Below are positions 43,026 through 53,078 of a stretch of DNA of 64,000 nucleotides, piece by piece; position 1 is the stretch's first letter; each line of letters starts with the position of its first letter. A program made the position numbers and the translations under genes. Source of the stretch: Bacillota bacterium (GTDB taxonomy: Bacteria > Bacillota > Clostridia > Tissierellales > Tissierellaceae); the NCBI GenBank assembly GCA_023388495.1, contig JAEWGC010000006.1, positions 77,029 to 141,028 of the forward strand. The letters are read 5' to 3'. The notes under the pieces were generated by a model. The model worked only from the letters and a program-made list of their open reading frames with translations, was not told the DNA's origin and ran no database searches.

Positions 43026-44162
43026 ATGTTTAAATTCGAGAAAATAATAGAAACTGCTACTTCTAGGATGGAGCCAATATCTATAAATCATCAAAGATGT
43101 TCAAGGGTACGTTCGCCTCTAAGTAAATGTAGTAAGTGCATAGAACACTGTCCTAAAGAAGGAATAAGCATCAAAAACTCAAAAGTTGAATTGAATGATA
43201 ATTGCATTCAATGTGGTCTTTGTGCAGCCGTATGTCCTACAGGGGCAATATCTATCCAAGAGCCAACAGAGTTAAATTTATATAATTATATAGAAGAAGC
43301 AGGAAAAACAAGTAATATAGTAGTTTTAACTTGCAGGCATAATGATGTTTCAAATAACTATTTTAAAGTACCATGTCTAGGAAGCCTAACATTAGAGTTT
43401 TTATTAGGAATAGATAATTTGCCCTTTGAAATTCACGTTGTTTTTTCTGAGGAAAAATGTGAAGGATGTATAGTGAATGGTATTAGCTCTTATCTAGGGA
43501 ATATAAAAAAGATTGAAAAAATAGAGAAGGATCTAGGATTATTAGGAGGGGCAATAAGAAATACTGAAAAGGCACCAAAGATAAAGATTAAAAAGGCATC
43601 TGATGAAGAAATAGATGAGGAGAGAAGAGAATTTTTATTTTCTATTTTTAAATCAGTTAAGAAGCTTCCAAATGCTGCAATTAAATATGTATTAGGGGAA
43701 AATGAGGAGGATAAAAACTCAAAGGCAATTGTTGCAAATCCAACAGTTAGAAAATATCCAATATTAAGGAAGGTTTTTAGTAATATAAAAGAGGAAGAAC
43801 TGGCAGATATTGAAATAATAGATTATCTACTACCTTCACTAGTAGGAGCATGTAATTTTTGTAGAGCTTGTACGTTGCTTTGTCCAATGGGAGCATTAAA
43901 GTATGTAGAAGAAGAGGACAAGCTGAGTTTATTTTTACTAAAAGATGCTTGTAGTGGTTGTGGATTATGTGTTGAAGTTTGCTACCATAAGGCATTAGAA
44001 TTAAAATCTAAAAGAATAAAGGATTTTTCACTGATAGAGCCGAGTATACTAGCTGCTGGAACTAAGCAAAAATGTAGTATATGTAAACAAACTATCACAT
44101 CTAGTAAGACTATAGAAGTATGTTCCACATGTTTGAAATTAGGCAGAAGTAATAGGAGGTAA
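43026..44162 (+). CDS. Polyferredoxin-like Fe-S protein with C-terminal zinc ribbon
   Basis: 378 aa. Early Cys sites CSKCIEHCP and CIQCGLCAAVCP, a middle domain with VVLTCRHN, VPCLGSLTLE and EKCEGCIVN that recalls FrhD/MvhD-like redox domains, then CNFCRACTLLCP and CSGCGLCVEVC. A final CSICKQ...CSTC pair may bind zinc. No signal or membrane helix. It precedes the sensor protein genes with almost no gap, so it may supply redox input to the kinase or electrons to the exported enzymes. Not a family I can name. Confidence 0.75.
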   Translation: MFKFEKIIETATSRMEPISINHQRCSRVRSPLSKCSKCIEHCPKEGISIKNSKVELNDNCIQCGLCAAVCPTGAISIQEPTELNLYNYIEEAGKTSNIVVLTCRHNDVSNNYFKVPCLGSLTLEFLLGIDNLPFEIHVVFSEEKCEGCIVNGISSYLGNIKKIEKIEKDLGLLGGAIRNTEKAPKIKIKKASDEEIDEERREFLFSIFKSVKKLPNAAIKYVLGENEEDKNSKAIVANPTVRKYPILRKVFSNIKEEELADIEIIDYLLPSLVGACNFCRACTLLCPMGALKYVEEEDKLSLFLLKDACSGCGLCVEVCYHKALELKSKRIKDFSLIEPSILAAGTKQKCSICKQTITSSKTIEVCSTCLKLGRSNRR

Positions 44163-44164
44163 GT

Positions 44165-45175
44165 ATGAAAAAAAAGACAATTGTTTTTCTCATAATAATG
44201 TTGTTGTCAGGATCTATGCTTTATATTGAAAAAAATTTTACTAGATATGTTAATAAAAATACAAATACTAAGTATAAAATTGGTGTAATTTCAGCCACAG
44301 ATGGTAGACTAGAGAAAGTCAACGCAATGATAGAGGGTTTATACAGTTATGGATATAATGAAGAGGATTTAGAAATTATTATAAATAATGCTGATGGAGA
44401 CAAGGAGAAACTAGATTCCTTAGCTCAAGATTTGGTGAAAAAGGATGTAGATGTTATTATAACTACTGGAACTTTTGAAACATCTGCTGCAAAAAAGTAT
44501 GCAGATGATAAAAATATTCCTATAGTATTTATAGGGGTAAGCTGTACTGTAGAATTAGGTTATATAGATGATATTATTTCTCCTGGTTGCAATATAACTG
44601 GTGTTGATAGCCACTATGTTCGGTTATCTGGGAAAAGACTAGAATTTTTAAAAAGAATAGTTCCCGACATTGAAGATGTATTAATATTATATAATCCTCA
44701 AACTACACCATTTGGACCAAGTTCAAAGTTTTTATATGAAGCAGCTGACAAGCTTCAAATAGAATTAGAATTGATCCCAGTAACAAATAAAGATGAAATT
44801 ATTGAAGCTATATCTAAAAATCATGATAAATTTGATGGAATAATGTTAATGTGTAGTTTATTATTTGAGTCAACAATTCAAGATATAGTAGATGCATCAT
44901 TTGAATATAAGATTCCTGTTATGGGCGTTAATGATAGTCAAGTTGAAAAAGGTATGTTAGCTTTTTATGGAAGTACTAACTACAATGAAGGCTTTCAATC
45001 AGCTAGACTAGTAGCCAATGTTCTTGAGGGTCAGGATCCCAAAATTATTCCAATAGAATCGCCAGAAAATTTAGAACTTCATATAAATGTAGATACTGCT
45101 AAGGCCTTAGGCATAGAAATTGATTATTCTAAGATGACTTTTGTAGATAAGTTTATAAAAAAAACTGAAAGGTAG
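44165..45175 (+). CDS. ABC-type substrate-binding protein acting as extracellular sensor (TrpX/ABC_sub_bind family)
   Basis: 336 aa. One N-terminal membrane helix without a lipobox, so membrane-anchored outside. The mature part is a two-lobed binding fold (YKIGVISATDGRL, DVIITTGTFETSAAKKYADD, VFIGVSC, GPSSKFLYEAADKL, MGVNDSQVEKGMLAFYG). No permease or ATPase is nearby; instead it is 6 nt from a histidine kinase. It most likely senses the enzymes' substrate and signals through the kinase. Ligand unknown. Confidence 0.82.
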   Translation: MKKKTIVFLIIMLLSGSMLYIEKNFTRYVNKNTNTKYKIGVISATDGRLEKVNAMIEGLYSYGYNEEDLEIIINNADGDKEKLDSLAQDLVKKDVDVIITTGTFETSAAKKYADDKNIPIVFIGVSCTVELGYIDDIISPGCNITGVDSHYVRLSGKRLEFLKRIVPDIEDVLILYNPQTTPFGPSSKFLYEAADKLQIELELIPVTNKDEIIEAISKNHDKFDGIMLMCSLLFESTIQDIVDASFEYKIPVMGVNDSQVEKGMLAFYGSTNYNEGFQSARLVANVLEGQDPKIIPIESPENLELHINVDTAKALGIEIDYSKMTFVDKFIKKTER

Positions 45176-45181
45176 AATAAT

Positions 45182-47050
45182 ATGGGAATAAATATCAAAA
45201 AACAATTTTTGGTCAGCATAAAATCTAAATTAATTCTTATGATGATTGGTGTAGCTATTATCCCACTAGTGTTTTTGGTTTTAATTAATATTAGAACATT
45301 AAAAAATGAAGTTGAAAAATCTATACATAAAGAACATGAATTAACAGCATCAAAAATATCTCAAACCGTTGTTGAAATGGTAAAGACAACTCAGGAATCC
45401 TTGGAAACTATAGCTATAACCAATCCAGAATTATTTTATTGGGGCAATAAATATAATAGAGAAGATATAATATATAGAATGCTAAAAAAATATCATCATT
45501 TAGAAGAAATATCTATGGTTTCTCCTAATGGTATGGAGTTAGTAAAGATATCAAAGAGATACGCCATATCCCCAAAAGAGCTAGAAAATATTTCATCTGA
45601 TGAAAAGTTTAAAATTTTAAGGCGGGGAGACCTATATATTGGAAAACCAGAAATAGATTTAGATAATCAAATTGTTTTTGAGCTGGGGATTCCAGTTGGT
45701 GGAAATAGTGAGTATTTAACTGGAGCTATTATTGCAAAAATAAGTTTGCGACAAGTAATGAAAAAGATAAACGCTACAAAAACAAAAGAAGGAAGTTATA
45801 TTATTTTAATAGATGATAGAGGTTCTTTAATTGGTCATTCAGACTATAGTCAGGTAACAAGAAGGCAGGATGTAACTAAAAGTAAAGGGGTAACAAGTTT
45901 ACTTAAGATAAAAGCAGAAGAGAATAATGTTTTGAAATATGAAAAATTTGAGACTATGATTTATGAATCATATTTAGGTGAAGAAGTCTTAGGTGTATAT
46001 GGTTTAATTCCAATAGTAGATTGGGGCGTAGTTGTTGAACAACCACTAGATAATGCATATGCCACTATTAGGCTTATGATTACTAGGATTATAATAACTT
46101 TTTTATTGACCATGTTAACAATTGGCATCGTAGGATCCTTTTTAATATATCTCTTCATGAAGCCAATGAATGAATTGGCAAATGGGGTGAATGCTGTAAA
46201 AAGTGGGAATTTTGATTATAAAATACCGAAACAATACAATGATGAAATTGGAATGGTAATAGAAGCATTCAATAATATGACAGAAGAAATTAAAAAAAGA
46301 AGAGAAGATGAAAGTTTGATAATGTTAGCAGAGAAAAGAGCAGCCATTGGAACTTTAGCAGCAGGAGTAGCCCATGAAATTAATAATCCTATGAATAATT
46401 TAGGATTTTATGCTACAGATTTGCTAGAACGATTAGAGACAGAAGATATAAAGGATTTATATGATAATAAGATTATACAAAACTATTTAGAGATAATAAA
46501 AGGACAAATTGATAGGTGCTCTGCTATTACACAAAACCTATTGAGATTTTCAAGAGAGTCAAAGGTTGACATTACACTAGTTAATGTTTTTAAGATAATT
46601 GAAGATATATTGAAATTGATTGAGCATAGGTTAAAAAAACAAAATATAGATATTGTAATTGATGTAGGTGTTGCAGAACCTATAATACTAGCAGATGAAT
46701 CTCAAATGCAACAGATGTTATTAAATATAATAACCAATGCTGTAGATTCTATGGAAAACAAAGGAATTTTGACAATAAATATTAATGAAATAGATAATGA
46801 TGATTTTTTAATACTTAAGATAACAGATACAGGATATGGTATTAAAGAGAAGGACAAAGGGAGGATATTCGATCCTTTCTATACAACAAAACCTATTGGA
46901 AAGGGAACGGGATTAGGATTATCAATTAGCCAGGCAATAATTGAAAGAATGAGAGGAGCCATTGAAATATATAGTGAAGAAAATATAGGTACAGTGGTAG
47001 AGATAAAACTTCCCATATCAAGAGAGGTGGAGGAAAGTGGAAAGCTTTAG
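45182..47050 (+). CDS. Membrane sensor histidine kinase
   Basis: 622 aa. Two membrane helices (about residues 17-37 and 300-325) bracket a Cache-like extracellular domain. A HAMP segment (PMNELANGVNAVKSGNFDY), the H-box AAGVAHEINNPMNN (His 398) and the ATPase N and G boxes (NIITNAVDSME, DTGYGIKEKDKG, GKGTGLGLSIS) follow. NtrB-like catalytic part, as usual for kinases that drive sigma-54 regulators. Its 3' end overlaps the response regulator gene by 14 nt. Confidence 0.93.
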   Translation: MGINIKKQFLVSIKSKLILMMIGVAIIPLVFLVLINIRTLKNEVEKSIHKEHELTASKISQTVVEMVKTTQESLETIAITNPELFYWGNKYNREDIIYRMLKKYHHLEEISMVSPNGMELVKISKRYAISPKELENISSDEKFKILRRGDLYIGKPEIDLDNQIVFELGIPVGGNSEYLTGAIIAKISLRQVMKKINATKTKEGSYIILIDDRGSLIGHSDYSQVTRRQDVTKSKGVTSLLKIKAEENNVLKYEKFETMIYESYLGEEVLGVYGLIPIVDWGVVVEQPLDNAYATIRLMITRIIITFLLTMLTIGIVGSFLIYLFMKPMNELANGVNAVKSGNFDYKIPKQYNDEIGMVIEAFNNMTEEIKKRREDESLIMLAEKRAAIGTLAAGVAHEINNPMNNLGFYATDLLERLETEDIKDLYDNKIIQNYLEIIKGQIDRCSAITQNLLRFSRESKVDITLVNVFKIIEDILKLIEHRLKKQNIDIVIDVGVAEPIILADESQMQQMLLNIITNAVDSMENKGILTININEIDNDDFLILKITDTGYGIKEKDKGRIFDPFYTTKPIGKGTGLGLSISQAIIERMRGAIEIYSEENIGTVVEIKLPISREVEESGKL

Positions 47051-48365
47051 GTTATTAATAGTAGATGATGAAGAAAAATTTATTGAGGTACTAAAAGATA
47101 GGCTAACAAGAAAAGGTCTTCATGTGAAAGCTGTTACATCTGGAATTGAAGCAATTAAGTTAGTTGAAGAAGAAGAATTTGATGTAGCTTTATTTGACAT
47201 AATGATGGACAAAATGGATGGACTAGAGCTTTTATATAAAGCAAAAAAGATACAGCCAGATATGGAAGTTATTATGCTTACTGGATATGGGACTATGGAA
47301 TCAGCTATAGAGGCCATGAGGAGTGGTGCATATGACTATTTATCAAAACCTGTGAATCCTATTGAGTTAGAATTAGTTTTAAAGAGAGCTGCAGAAAAGA
47401 AGAGACTTCAAGGATATAATGAGAATCTGGTTGAAAATATTAAACTTATAAATGATAAAAAAGAGATTATAGGGGAGTCTCAAGTAATTTTAAACCTAAA
47501 ATACATGATTGATAAGGTGGCTGATAGTCATTTACCTGTATTAATACTTGGAGAGAGTGGCACAGGTAAAGATTTAGTAGCTAATGCACTACATTATAAG
47601 AGTTGTAGAGGTGATAAACCCTTTATTCCTATAAATGCTGGTGCAATTCCTGGTGAATTATTAGAAAGTGAGTTATTTGGTCATGTAAAGGGGGCTTTTA
47701 CTGGGGCTCATACTAATAAAAAGGGATTGGTTGAAATAGCAAACCATGGAACCTTGTTTTTAGATGAAATTGGAGATATGGATCCATCCCTACAAGTAAA
47801 ATTATTAAGATTTTTAGACACTGGTGAATTTAGGCCTGTAGGTAGTACATTGACTAAAAAGACTACAGTAAGAGTTGTAACGGCAACAAATAAGAATTTA
47901 GAAAAGGCAATCTGTAATGGAACTTTTAGAGAGGATTTATTTTATAGATTAAGCGTAGTTACAATTCCAGTACCTCCTTTAAGGGAACGTGGAGATGATG
48001 TATTACTTCTTGCTAATTACTTTCTTAATAAAAATATAAATAATAATAAGGAATTAGCAGAAGAAACAAAAATGTTTTTAATGGAGCATGATTTTCCAGG
48101 TAATGTACGAGAATTAGCAAATTTCATTGATAGAGGAGTGTTATTGTCTAAAGGAAATAAAATTTATCCTTGGGATTTGCTTCCTAGTTTAAATAACACT
48201 GAAAATCAATATAAAAAATATATTTCATTAGATGATGTTGAAAAAGAGCATATCATTGATATATTAAGGCTAACTAACTGGGATAAGCCAGAGGCTGCAA
48301 AGATGTTAAAAATTGGACTAAGAACATTATACAGAAAAATAGAAAAATATAAAATAGAGCAATAA
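47037..48365 (+). CDS. NtrC-type sigma-54 response regulator
   Basis: 442 aa. Receiver with Asp 54 (ALFDIMMDKMDG) and Lys 104 (YLSKPVNP), AAA+ domain with GESGTGK (172-178) and GAFTGA (219-224), and a C-terminal Fis HTH (KPEAAKMLKIGLRTLYRKIEKY). GTG start after GAGGTGGAGG, inside the kinase gene. It lies between two operons that both have -24/-12 promoters and TGTCA-N3-TGACA repeats, so it is their likely activator. Confidence 0.94.
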   Translation: MESFRLLIVDDEEKFIEVLKDRLTRKGLHVKAVTSGIEAIKLVEEEEFDVALFDIMMDKMDGLELLYKAKKIQPDMEVIMLTGYGTMESAIEAMRSGAYDYLSKPVNPIELELVLKRAAEKKRLQGYNENLVENIKLINDKKEIIGESQVILNLKYMIDKVADSHLPVLILGESGTGKDLVANALHYKSCRGDKPFIPINAGAIPGELLESELFGHVKGAFTGAHTNKKGLVEIANHGTLFLDEIGDMDPSLQVKLLRFLDTGEFRPVGSTLTKKTTVRVVTATNKNLEKAICNGTFREDLFYRLSVVTIPVPPLRERGDDVLLLANYFLNKNINNNKELAEETKMFLMEHDFPGNVRELANFIDRGVLLSKGNKIYPWDLLPSLNNTENQYKKYISLDDVEKEHIIDILRLTNWDKPEAAKMLKIGLRTLYRKIEKYKIEQ

Positions 48366-48387
48366 GAAATTAAGATTGATATATTGA

Positions 48388-48400
48388 TGTCAAAATGACA
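48388..48400. promoter_or_regulatory. TGTCA-N3-TGACA site upstream of the second Sec-molybdoenzyme
   Basis: TGTCAAAATGACA, the same half-sites and spacing as upstream of the first operon. Its centre lies 159 nt from the -12 element, against about 160 nt in the first operon. An extra TGTCA half-site lies at 48419-48423. Confidence 0.6.
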
Positions 48401-48539
48401 AAAATATAACTATGATTTTGTCATAAATGAATCTTATTTTACTAGTCATGTGTATAAGATTTATTAATGACATATAAAATATGTTTAAAAATTAACACTT
48501 CCATAATTCTTTAATTATTATTTAAGGAAAACCTAACTA

Positions 48540-48555
48540 TGGCATAAAAATTGCA
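48540..48555 (+). promoter_or_regulatory. Sigma-54 (-24/-12) promoter, second Sec-molybdoenzyme operon
   Basis: TGGCAT-N5-TTGCA with GG 48541-48542 and GC 48553-48554, 12 nt apart, 58 nt before the TTG start. Confidence 0.88.
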
Positions 48556-48612
48556 AATATAAATACAGTATTGGATTTATATATTCTAAATAATTATGCC
48601 GAGGTGATAATT

Positions 48613-51600
48613 TTGAAACGAAGAACGTTTTTGAAACTTTCTGCTTTTACAGCTAGTGCTGCTGCTTTGGGATTAGGAGTGACAGGATGTAACAAACCTA
48701 CTAGTACAACAGATCCAGTAGATGAATTTCCAGTATATAAAGGAAATCCTAACAATTTAGTAGAAGCAACTGTAGACAGAAAAACAGGAGAGGTAACTCC
48801 TAATGAAAATGTTATGATACGTCATAGTGTATGTATGTCATGTTATAACAATTGTGGCAATAGAGTTAAAATTGATAAAACCACTAACAAAGTTATTGGA
48901 GTTACAGGAAATCCATTCCATCCAGTATGTGCTGAGCCAGCACTAGACTATAATAACACTGTAGAAGAATCATATAAAGCCTTTAGTTTACATAATGAAC
49001 AAGGGCTTGCTAATAGAGCTACAGTATGTGCTGTTGGAAACTCAGGATTTGAGATAATTGAGGATCCGCTAAGAATCACAGTACCATTAAAAAGAGCTGG
49101 TGAAAGAGGAAGCGGAAAGTGGCAGCCAATTAGTTGGGAGCAGCTAATGGAAGAAACTGTAGAAGGTGGTCAAATATTTAAAGATTTAGGAGACGATACT
49201 GTAATTGAAGGATTTAGACAAGTATTTGATCATGAAACTCTAATTAATCCTGACGCACCAGAAATGGGACCAAAGAGTAATGGATTAGTATGGTTATATG
49301 GAGGATCCTATGGTAGAAGAGAGTTTACCGTGAGATTTGTAAATGGAAGCTTTGGATCTCCAAATGTTTATGTACACTCTGGTACCTGAGGTGGAGCATG
49401 GGTGCCTGCGTGGCAGGCTTTATATGACAAGAAGGGTATGTTTACACATAGACCTGATATAAACGATGCAGAGTTTGCATTGTATCAAGGGGTTTATCCT
49501 GGACATAGTGGTATGGGATATCAAGGATTAGCTCGTAAGACTGTAAAGGCTGTAAAAAGTAATGGTTTAAAACTTGCACTTGTAGACCCAGTGATGCAAG
49601 GCGGTACAGATATTCCAGGAGGAACAAAATGGATTCCAATAAAACCGGCTACAGATGCTGCCTTTGTATTAGCAATAATGAATTGGATGTTTGAAAACGA
49701 AAAATATAATGGAGATTTCTTAGCTTGCCCAAGCTTAGGTGCGGCTGAAAAAATAGGATATAAGAGTTTCACAAATGCTACTTATCTTGTAATAGCAGAT
49801 GAAAAACACCCTAATTATAGAAAATTCCTAAGAGCAGAAGATATTAAATTAGAGTTCGAACCTGTAGAAGGAGAAGAATCCTTTGTAGTAATTGATAAAG
49901 CTACTGGTAAACATGAAATCTTTAGTAAAGTAGATACAGCAGATATACTCTTTGAAGGAGAAGTAGAAGGAATCAAAGTAGCTACTGCTCTTGCAATGCT
50001 AAGAAAAGGTGCTAATAAATATAGTATAGAAGAATACGCAACAATATGTGGAGTTCCATCATCACAAATAATTGATGTAGCTAAAGAATTTACTAGCCAT
50101 GGATATAAAGTAGGAGTTGATACTTTAGGAGGAACTGTTGCTATAAATGGATTGCCTTTTGCAGTTGGATTATTAATGCTTCCAGCTATGTTAGGAGCAT
50201 TTAATATGAAGGGCGGAATGACCTTAGGAGGAGCAACGTACAAAGCGCATTCTGATGGACCAAGATATAATTTAAGTACTGTAGAAGGATCACCAGGACT
50301 TAAGGGACCTAGAATAAGTAGAGAGCAGTTCCTATATGAGAATACAACTGAATATAAAAACAAAGTAGCTAAAGGAAAAAATCCATATCCTTCTAAGCTA
50401 CCTTGGCATCCAAATGGATTCAACTTAGATGGACATGCTATATTCTCAGCTATAAATAAATATCCTTATCAATGTAAGATTTTAGTAAATTGTGCTGCAA
50501 ACCCAATTTATGGTGGGCCATCAACATTTAATGAAAAGGTATTAACAGAATTAAAGAAAACTTCTAATATTCCATTATTTATTGCAATTGACACTGTTAT
50601 AGGTGAAACAAGTGCATTTGCAGATTATATTATACCAGATACAAACTTTAATGAGCATTGGGCAATATTAGGAGCAAGAGGAAATCATACAACAAGAATT
50701 ACTGGAGTAAGATGGCCAGTTGTAGAACCTCCAACTCCAAAGGTAGGCGAGTTTGATCAACATATAAGTATGGAAACATATATGATTGAAGTGGCTAAGA
50801 GAATCGGCATGCCAGGGTTTGGAGACGATGCTGTTACAGATGTTAATGGTAAGAAATGGCCTATTCATACTCGTGAAGATTATTGGATGAAAGCTATTGC
50901 CAATATGGCATATGATCAAGAACCTACTTCACCAATTACAGATAGAGATGCAAAATTAACAGGACTAGACAATATGCCAAAAAATTGGGAAGAATCTATT
51001 ACTGCTGAAGAACTTCCATTAGTAAAAAATATTATGGCTAAAGGCGGTAAATTTGAGCCAGATAATAGTTATTATGATGGAGATTTTATGAAATATAAAT
51101 CTACAGCTTGTATATGCTTATATTCAGAAAATACAGCTACAACAAGAAATAGTATTACTGGTGAATATCATGAAGGTTCACCTATGTGGTTACCTGAGAT
51201 GTTTGCTAACGGAGATTTAATAGATGAGATGTTCCCTGAATCAGAATATCCTTTTAGAATTTGTTCTTATAAGCCAAAGCTAAGAGGGTTATCCATGATG
51301 AGTAATGCTCCAACACTCCAAAATATCGGACGAACTAACTTTGTTGAGATGAATAGCTTAGATGCTAAAGAGCATGGACTAAATGATGGACAAGAAGTAA
51401 TCATTGAAAGTGCAGCTAATACAACAAAGGGAATCGTAAGGATTAGAGAGGGAGTAGCAAGAGGAACAATAGGTGTTTGCTTTGGATATGGTAAATGGGA
51501 ATATGGTAGTAAGGATGCTATCATAGATGGAAAAACTGTAGAAGGAGACCCAATAAGAGGAGAAGGTACAGCTACTAACCAGCTAGGTTTATTAGATCCA

Positions 51601-51687
51601 ACAGTGGACGGTATTATTGGATTATCCGAAGCAACTACTGGTAGCCCTAATAGAAATAGTATTAGGGTAAGGGTTAAGCCAGTATAA
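48613..51687 (+). CDS. Exported Sec-containing molybdopterin oxidoreductase 2, TtrA/SrdA-like (UGA read as Sec)
   Basis: 1024 aa when UGA 49387-49389 is read as Sec 259 (VHSGT-Sec-GGAWVPAW). TTG 48613 follows GAGGTGATAA; a TTG 14 codons upstream has no ribosome site and would bury the signal. Tat motif KRRTFLK and lipobox VTGC (Cys 26). [4Fe-4S] site CMSCYNNCGN with fourth Cys in ATVCAVGN. It is clearly paralogous to enzyme 1 (shared KGKNPYPSK-PWHP and length) but divergent, so the two may prefer different substrates. Confidence 0.9.
49387..49418 (+). other. UGA-Sec codon and SECIS hairpin, molybdoenzyme 2
   Basis: Stem GCCTGC (49404-49409) and GCAGGC (49413-49418), loop GTG, matching the layout in molybdoenzyme 1. 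Confidence 0.78.
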
Positions 51688-51700
51688 AGGAGGAGCCTAA

Positions 51701-52435
51701 ATGCCAAATCATACTGTATCTGCAATGGACAGAGGGGCGTTATACGAATTAATTGCTTCCTTATATCTGCAGTTACCAACGACTGAAAATGTAGACCATA
51801 TATTAAATGCATTCATAAATGCAGAAGATATTTTTCAAGATATAGATTTCTCAAATATTCTTATTGAAGCAAGACAAAGGAAAGGAAAAATCGATGAAGA
51901 ACCAAGTTATATAAAGGAACTCGAGCAGGAATACTACGATCATTTTCTAGTTCCAATTGCTAGTTCCTATATTCCCCCTTATGAATCCTTTATAAAAGGT
52001 GCTATTAAGTTAGCACCTGGTGAAGGAAGAAAAAATAAAGGTGGATGGAAATATAATCGTTCAACAGTGGAAATTGATTATAATGTAAGCCTTGCTTATA
52101 ATTCTGTGGGATTTGATCCACGAAATATGAATATTATAAAAGAACTTAAGCATGAAAATAAAATGGATCATCTAGGTTTTGAATTAGCCTTTATTTCATT
52201 CTTGTGTAATATGGAATTTCAAGAGTTGTGTAAGGAAGATCAACAACTAGATGTTGGAAATAATGTTAAAAATTCTGCAAAATGGTATAACCTACAAACT
52301 CAATTTTTAAAAGAACATCTTTTAAACTTTGTAGAAATTTACAATAAAATTTCTTTGGAAAAGGCAAAACCATTTTACAGAAGTTTAGCGGAAATATTAA
52401 ACAGTTATATTAACTGGGACTTAAAATGTAGATAA
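51701..52435 (+). CDS. TorD/DmsD-family molybdoenzyme chaperone 2
   Basis: 244 aa. ALYELIASLYLQLP, YYDHFLVPIASSYIPPYES and MDHLGFELAFISFLCNME match the TorD/DmsD pattern and the chaperone at 41327. Presumably matures enzyme 2. ATG 51701 follows AAAGGAGGAG, 13 nt after the enzyme gene. Confidence 0.9.
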   Translation: MPNHTVSAMDRGALYELIASLYLQLPTTENVDHILNAFINAEDIFQDIDFSNILIEARQRKGKIDEEPSYIKELEQEYYDHFLVPIASSYIPPYESFIKGAIKLAPGEGRKNKGGWKYNRSTVEIDYNVSLAYNSVGFDPRNMNIIKELKHENKMDHLGFELAFISFLCNMEFQELCKEDQQLDVGNNVKNSAKWYNLQTQFLKEHLLNFVEIYNKISLEKAKPFYRSLAEILNSYINWDLKCR

Positions 52436-52453
52436 ATTTTGGAGGTGACTTCA

Positions 52454-53029
52454 TTGAGTGAAAATATAAAGTGGGGAATGGTAATAGATGTAAGCAAGTG
52501 TATTGCTTGTCACGCATGTACTGCCTCCTGTCGTATAGAAAATAAACTTACTACTAATGAAAACCGTTCATGGGTTACTGAAAAGGAAGTTGGAGCTTAT
52601 CCTAATGTTCATGTTTTAAAGGTAGCTCAATTATGTAATCATTGTGATAAGACTCCTTGTGTAGATGCTTGTCCAGTGGCTGCAACAGGTAAAAATGAAG
52701 AAGGAATAGTTTTTGTAGATAAAGAAAAATGTATCGGATGTTATGCTTGTGTAGAAGCATGCCCATATGGAGCGCGTATAAAAGATGTTAATGCTAAAAA
52801 AGTAGATAAATGTGATTTTTGTGCTCATCGATTAGCACATGGTTTACTGCCTGTATGTATTAGTACATGTACTACACAAGCTAGATATTTTGGAGATTTA
52901 AATGATCCAAATAGCTTAGTGAGCAAATTATTAAAAGAAAATAAATATGAAGTATTACTCCCAGAAAATGAATTAGGGCCAAATGTATATTACATTGGTA
53001 TGGAAGAATACGAGAATTTTGGTAAGTAA
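52454..53029 (+). CDS. Four-cluster ferredoxin subunit (DmsB/TtrB type) 2
   Basis: 191 aa with four [4Fe-4S] motifs (CIACHACTASC, CNHCDKTPCVDACP, CIGCYACVEACP, CDFCAHRLAHG...CISTC). The start is TTG 52454 after GGAGGTG; an in-frame TTG at 52439 overlaps that ribosome site. Partner of enzyme 2. As in the first set there is no membrane anchor gene. Confidence 0.92.
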   Translation: MSENIKWGMVIDVSKCIACHACTASCRIENKLTTNENRSWVTEKEVGAYPNVHVLKVAQLCNHCDKTPCVDACPVAATGKNEEGIVFVDKEKCIGCYACVEACPYGARIKDVNAKKVDKCDFCAHRLAHGLLPVCISTCTTQARYFGDLNDPNSLVSKLLKENKYEVLLPENELGPNVYYIGMEEYENFGK

Positions 53030-53078
53030 TTTTAATAAAAAATACCAAGTATAGGAATAAAATTAAACTGGGTGAAGA

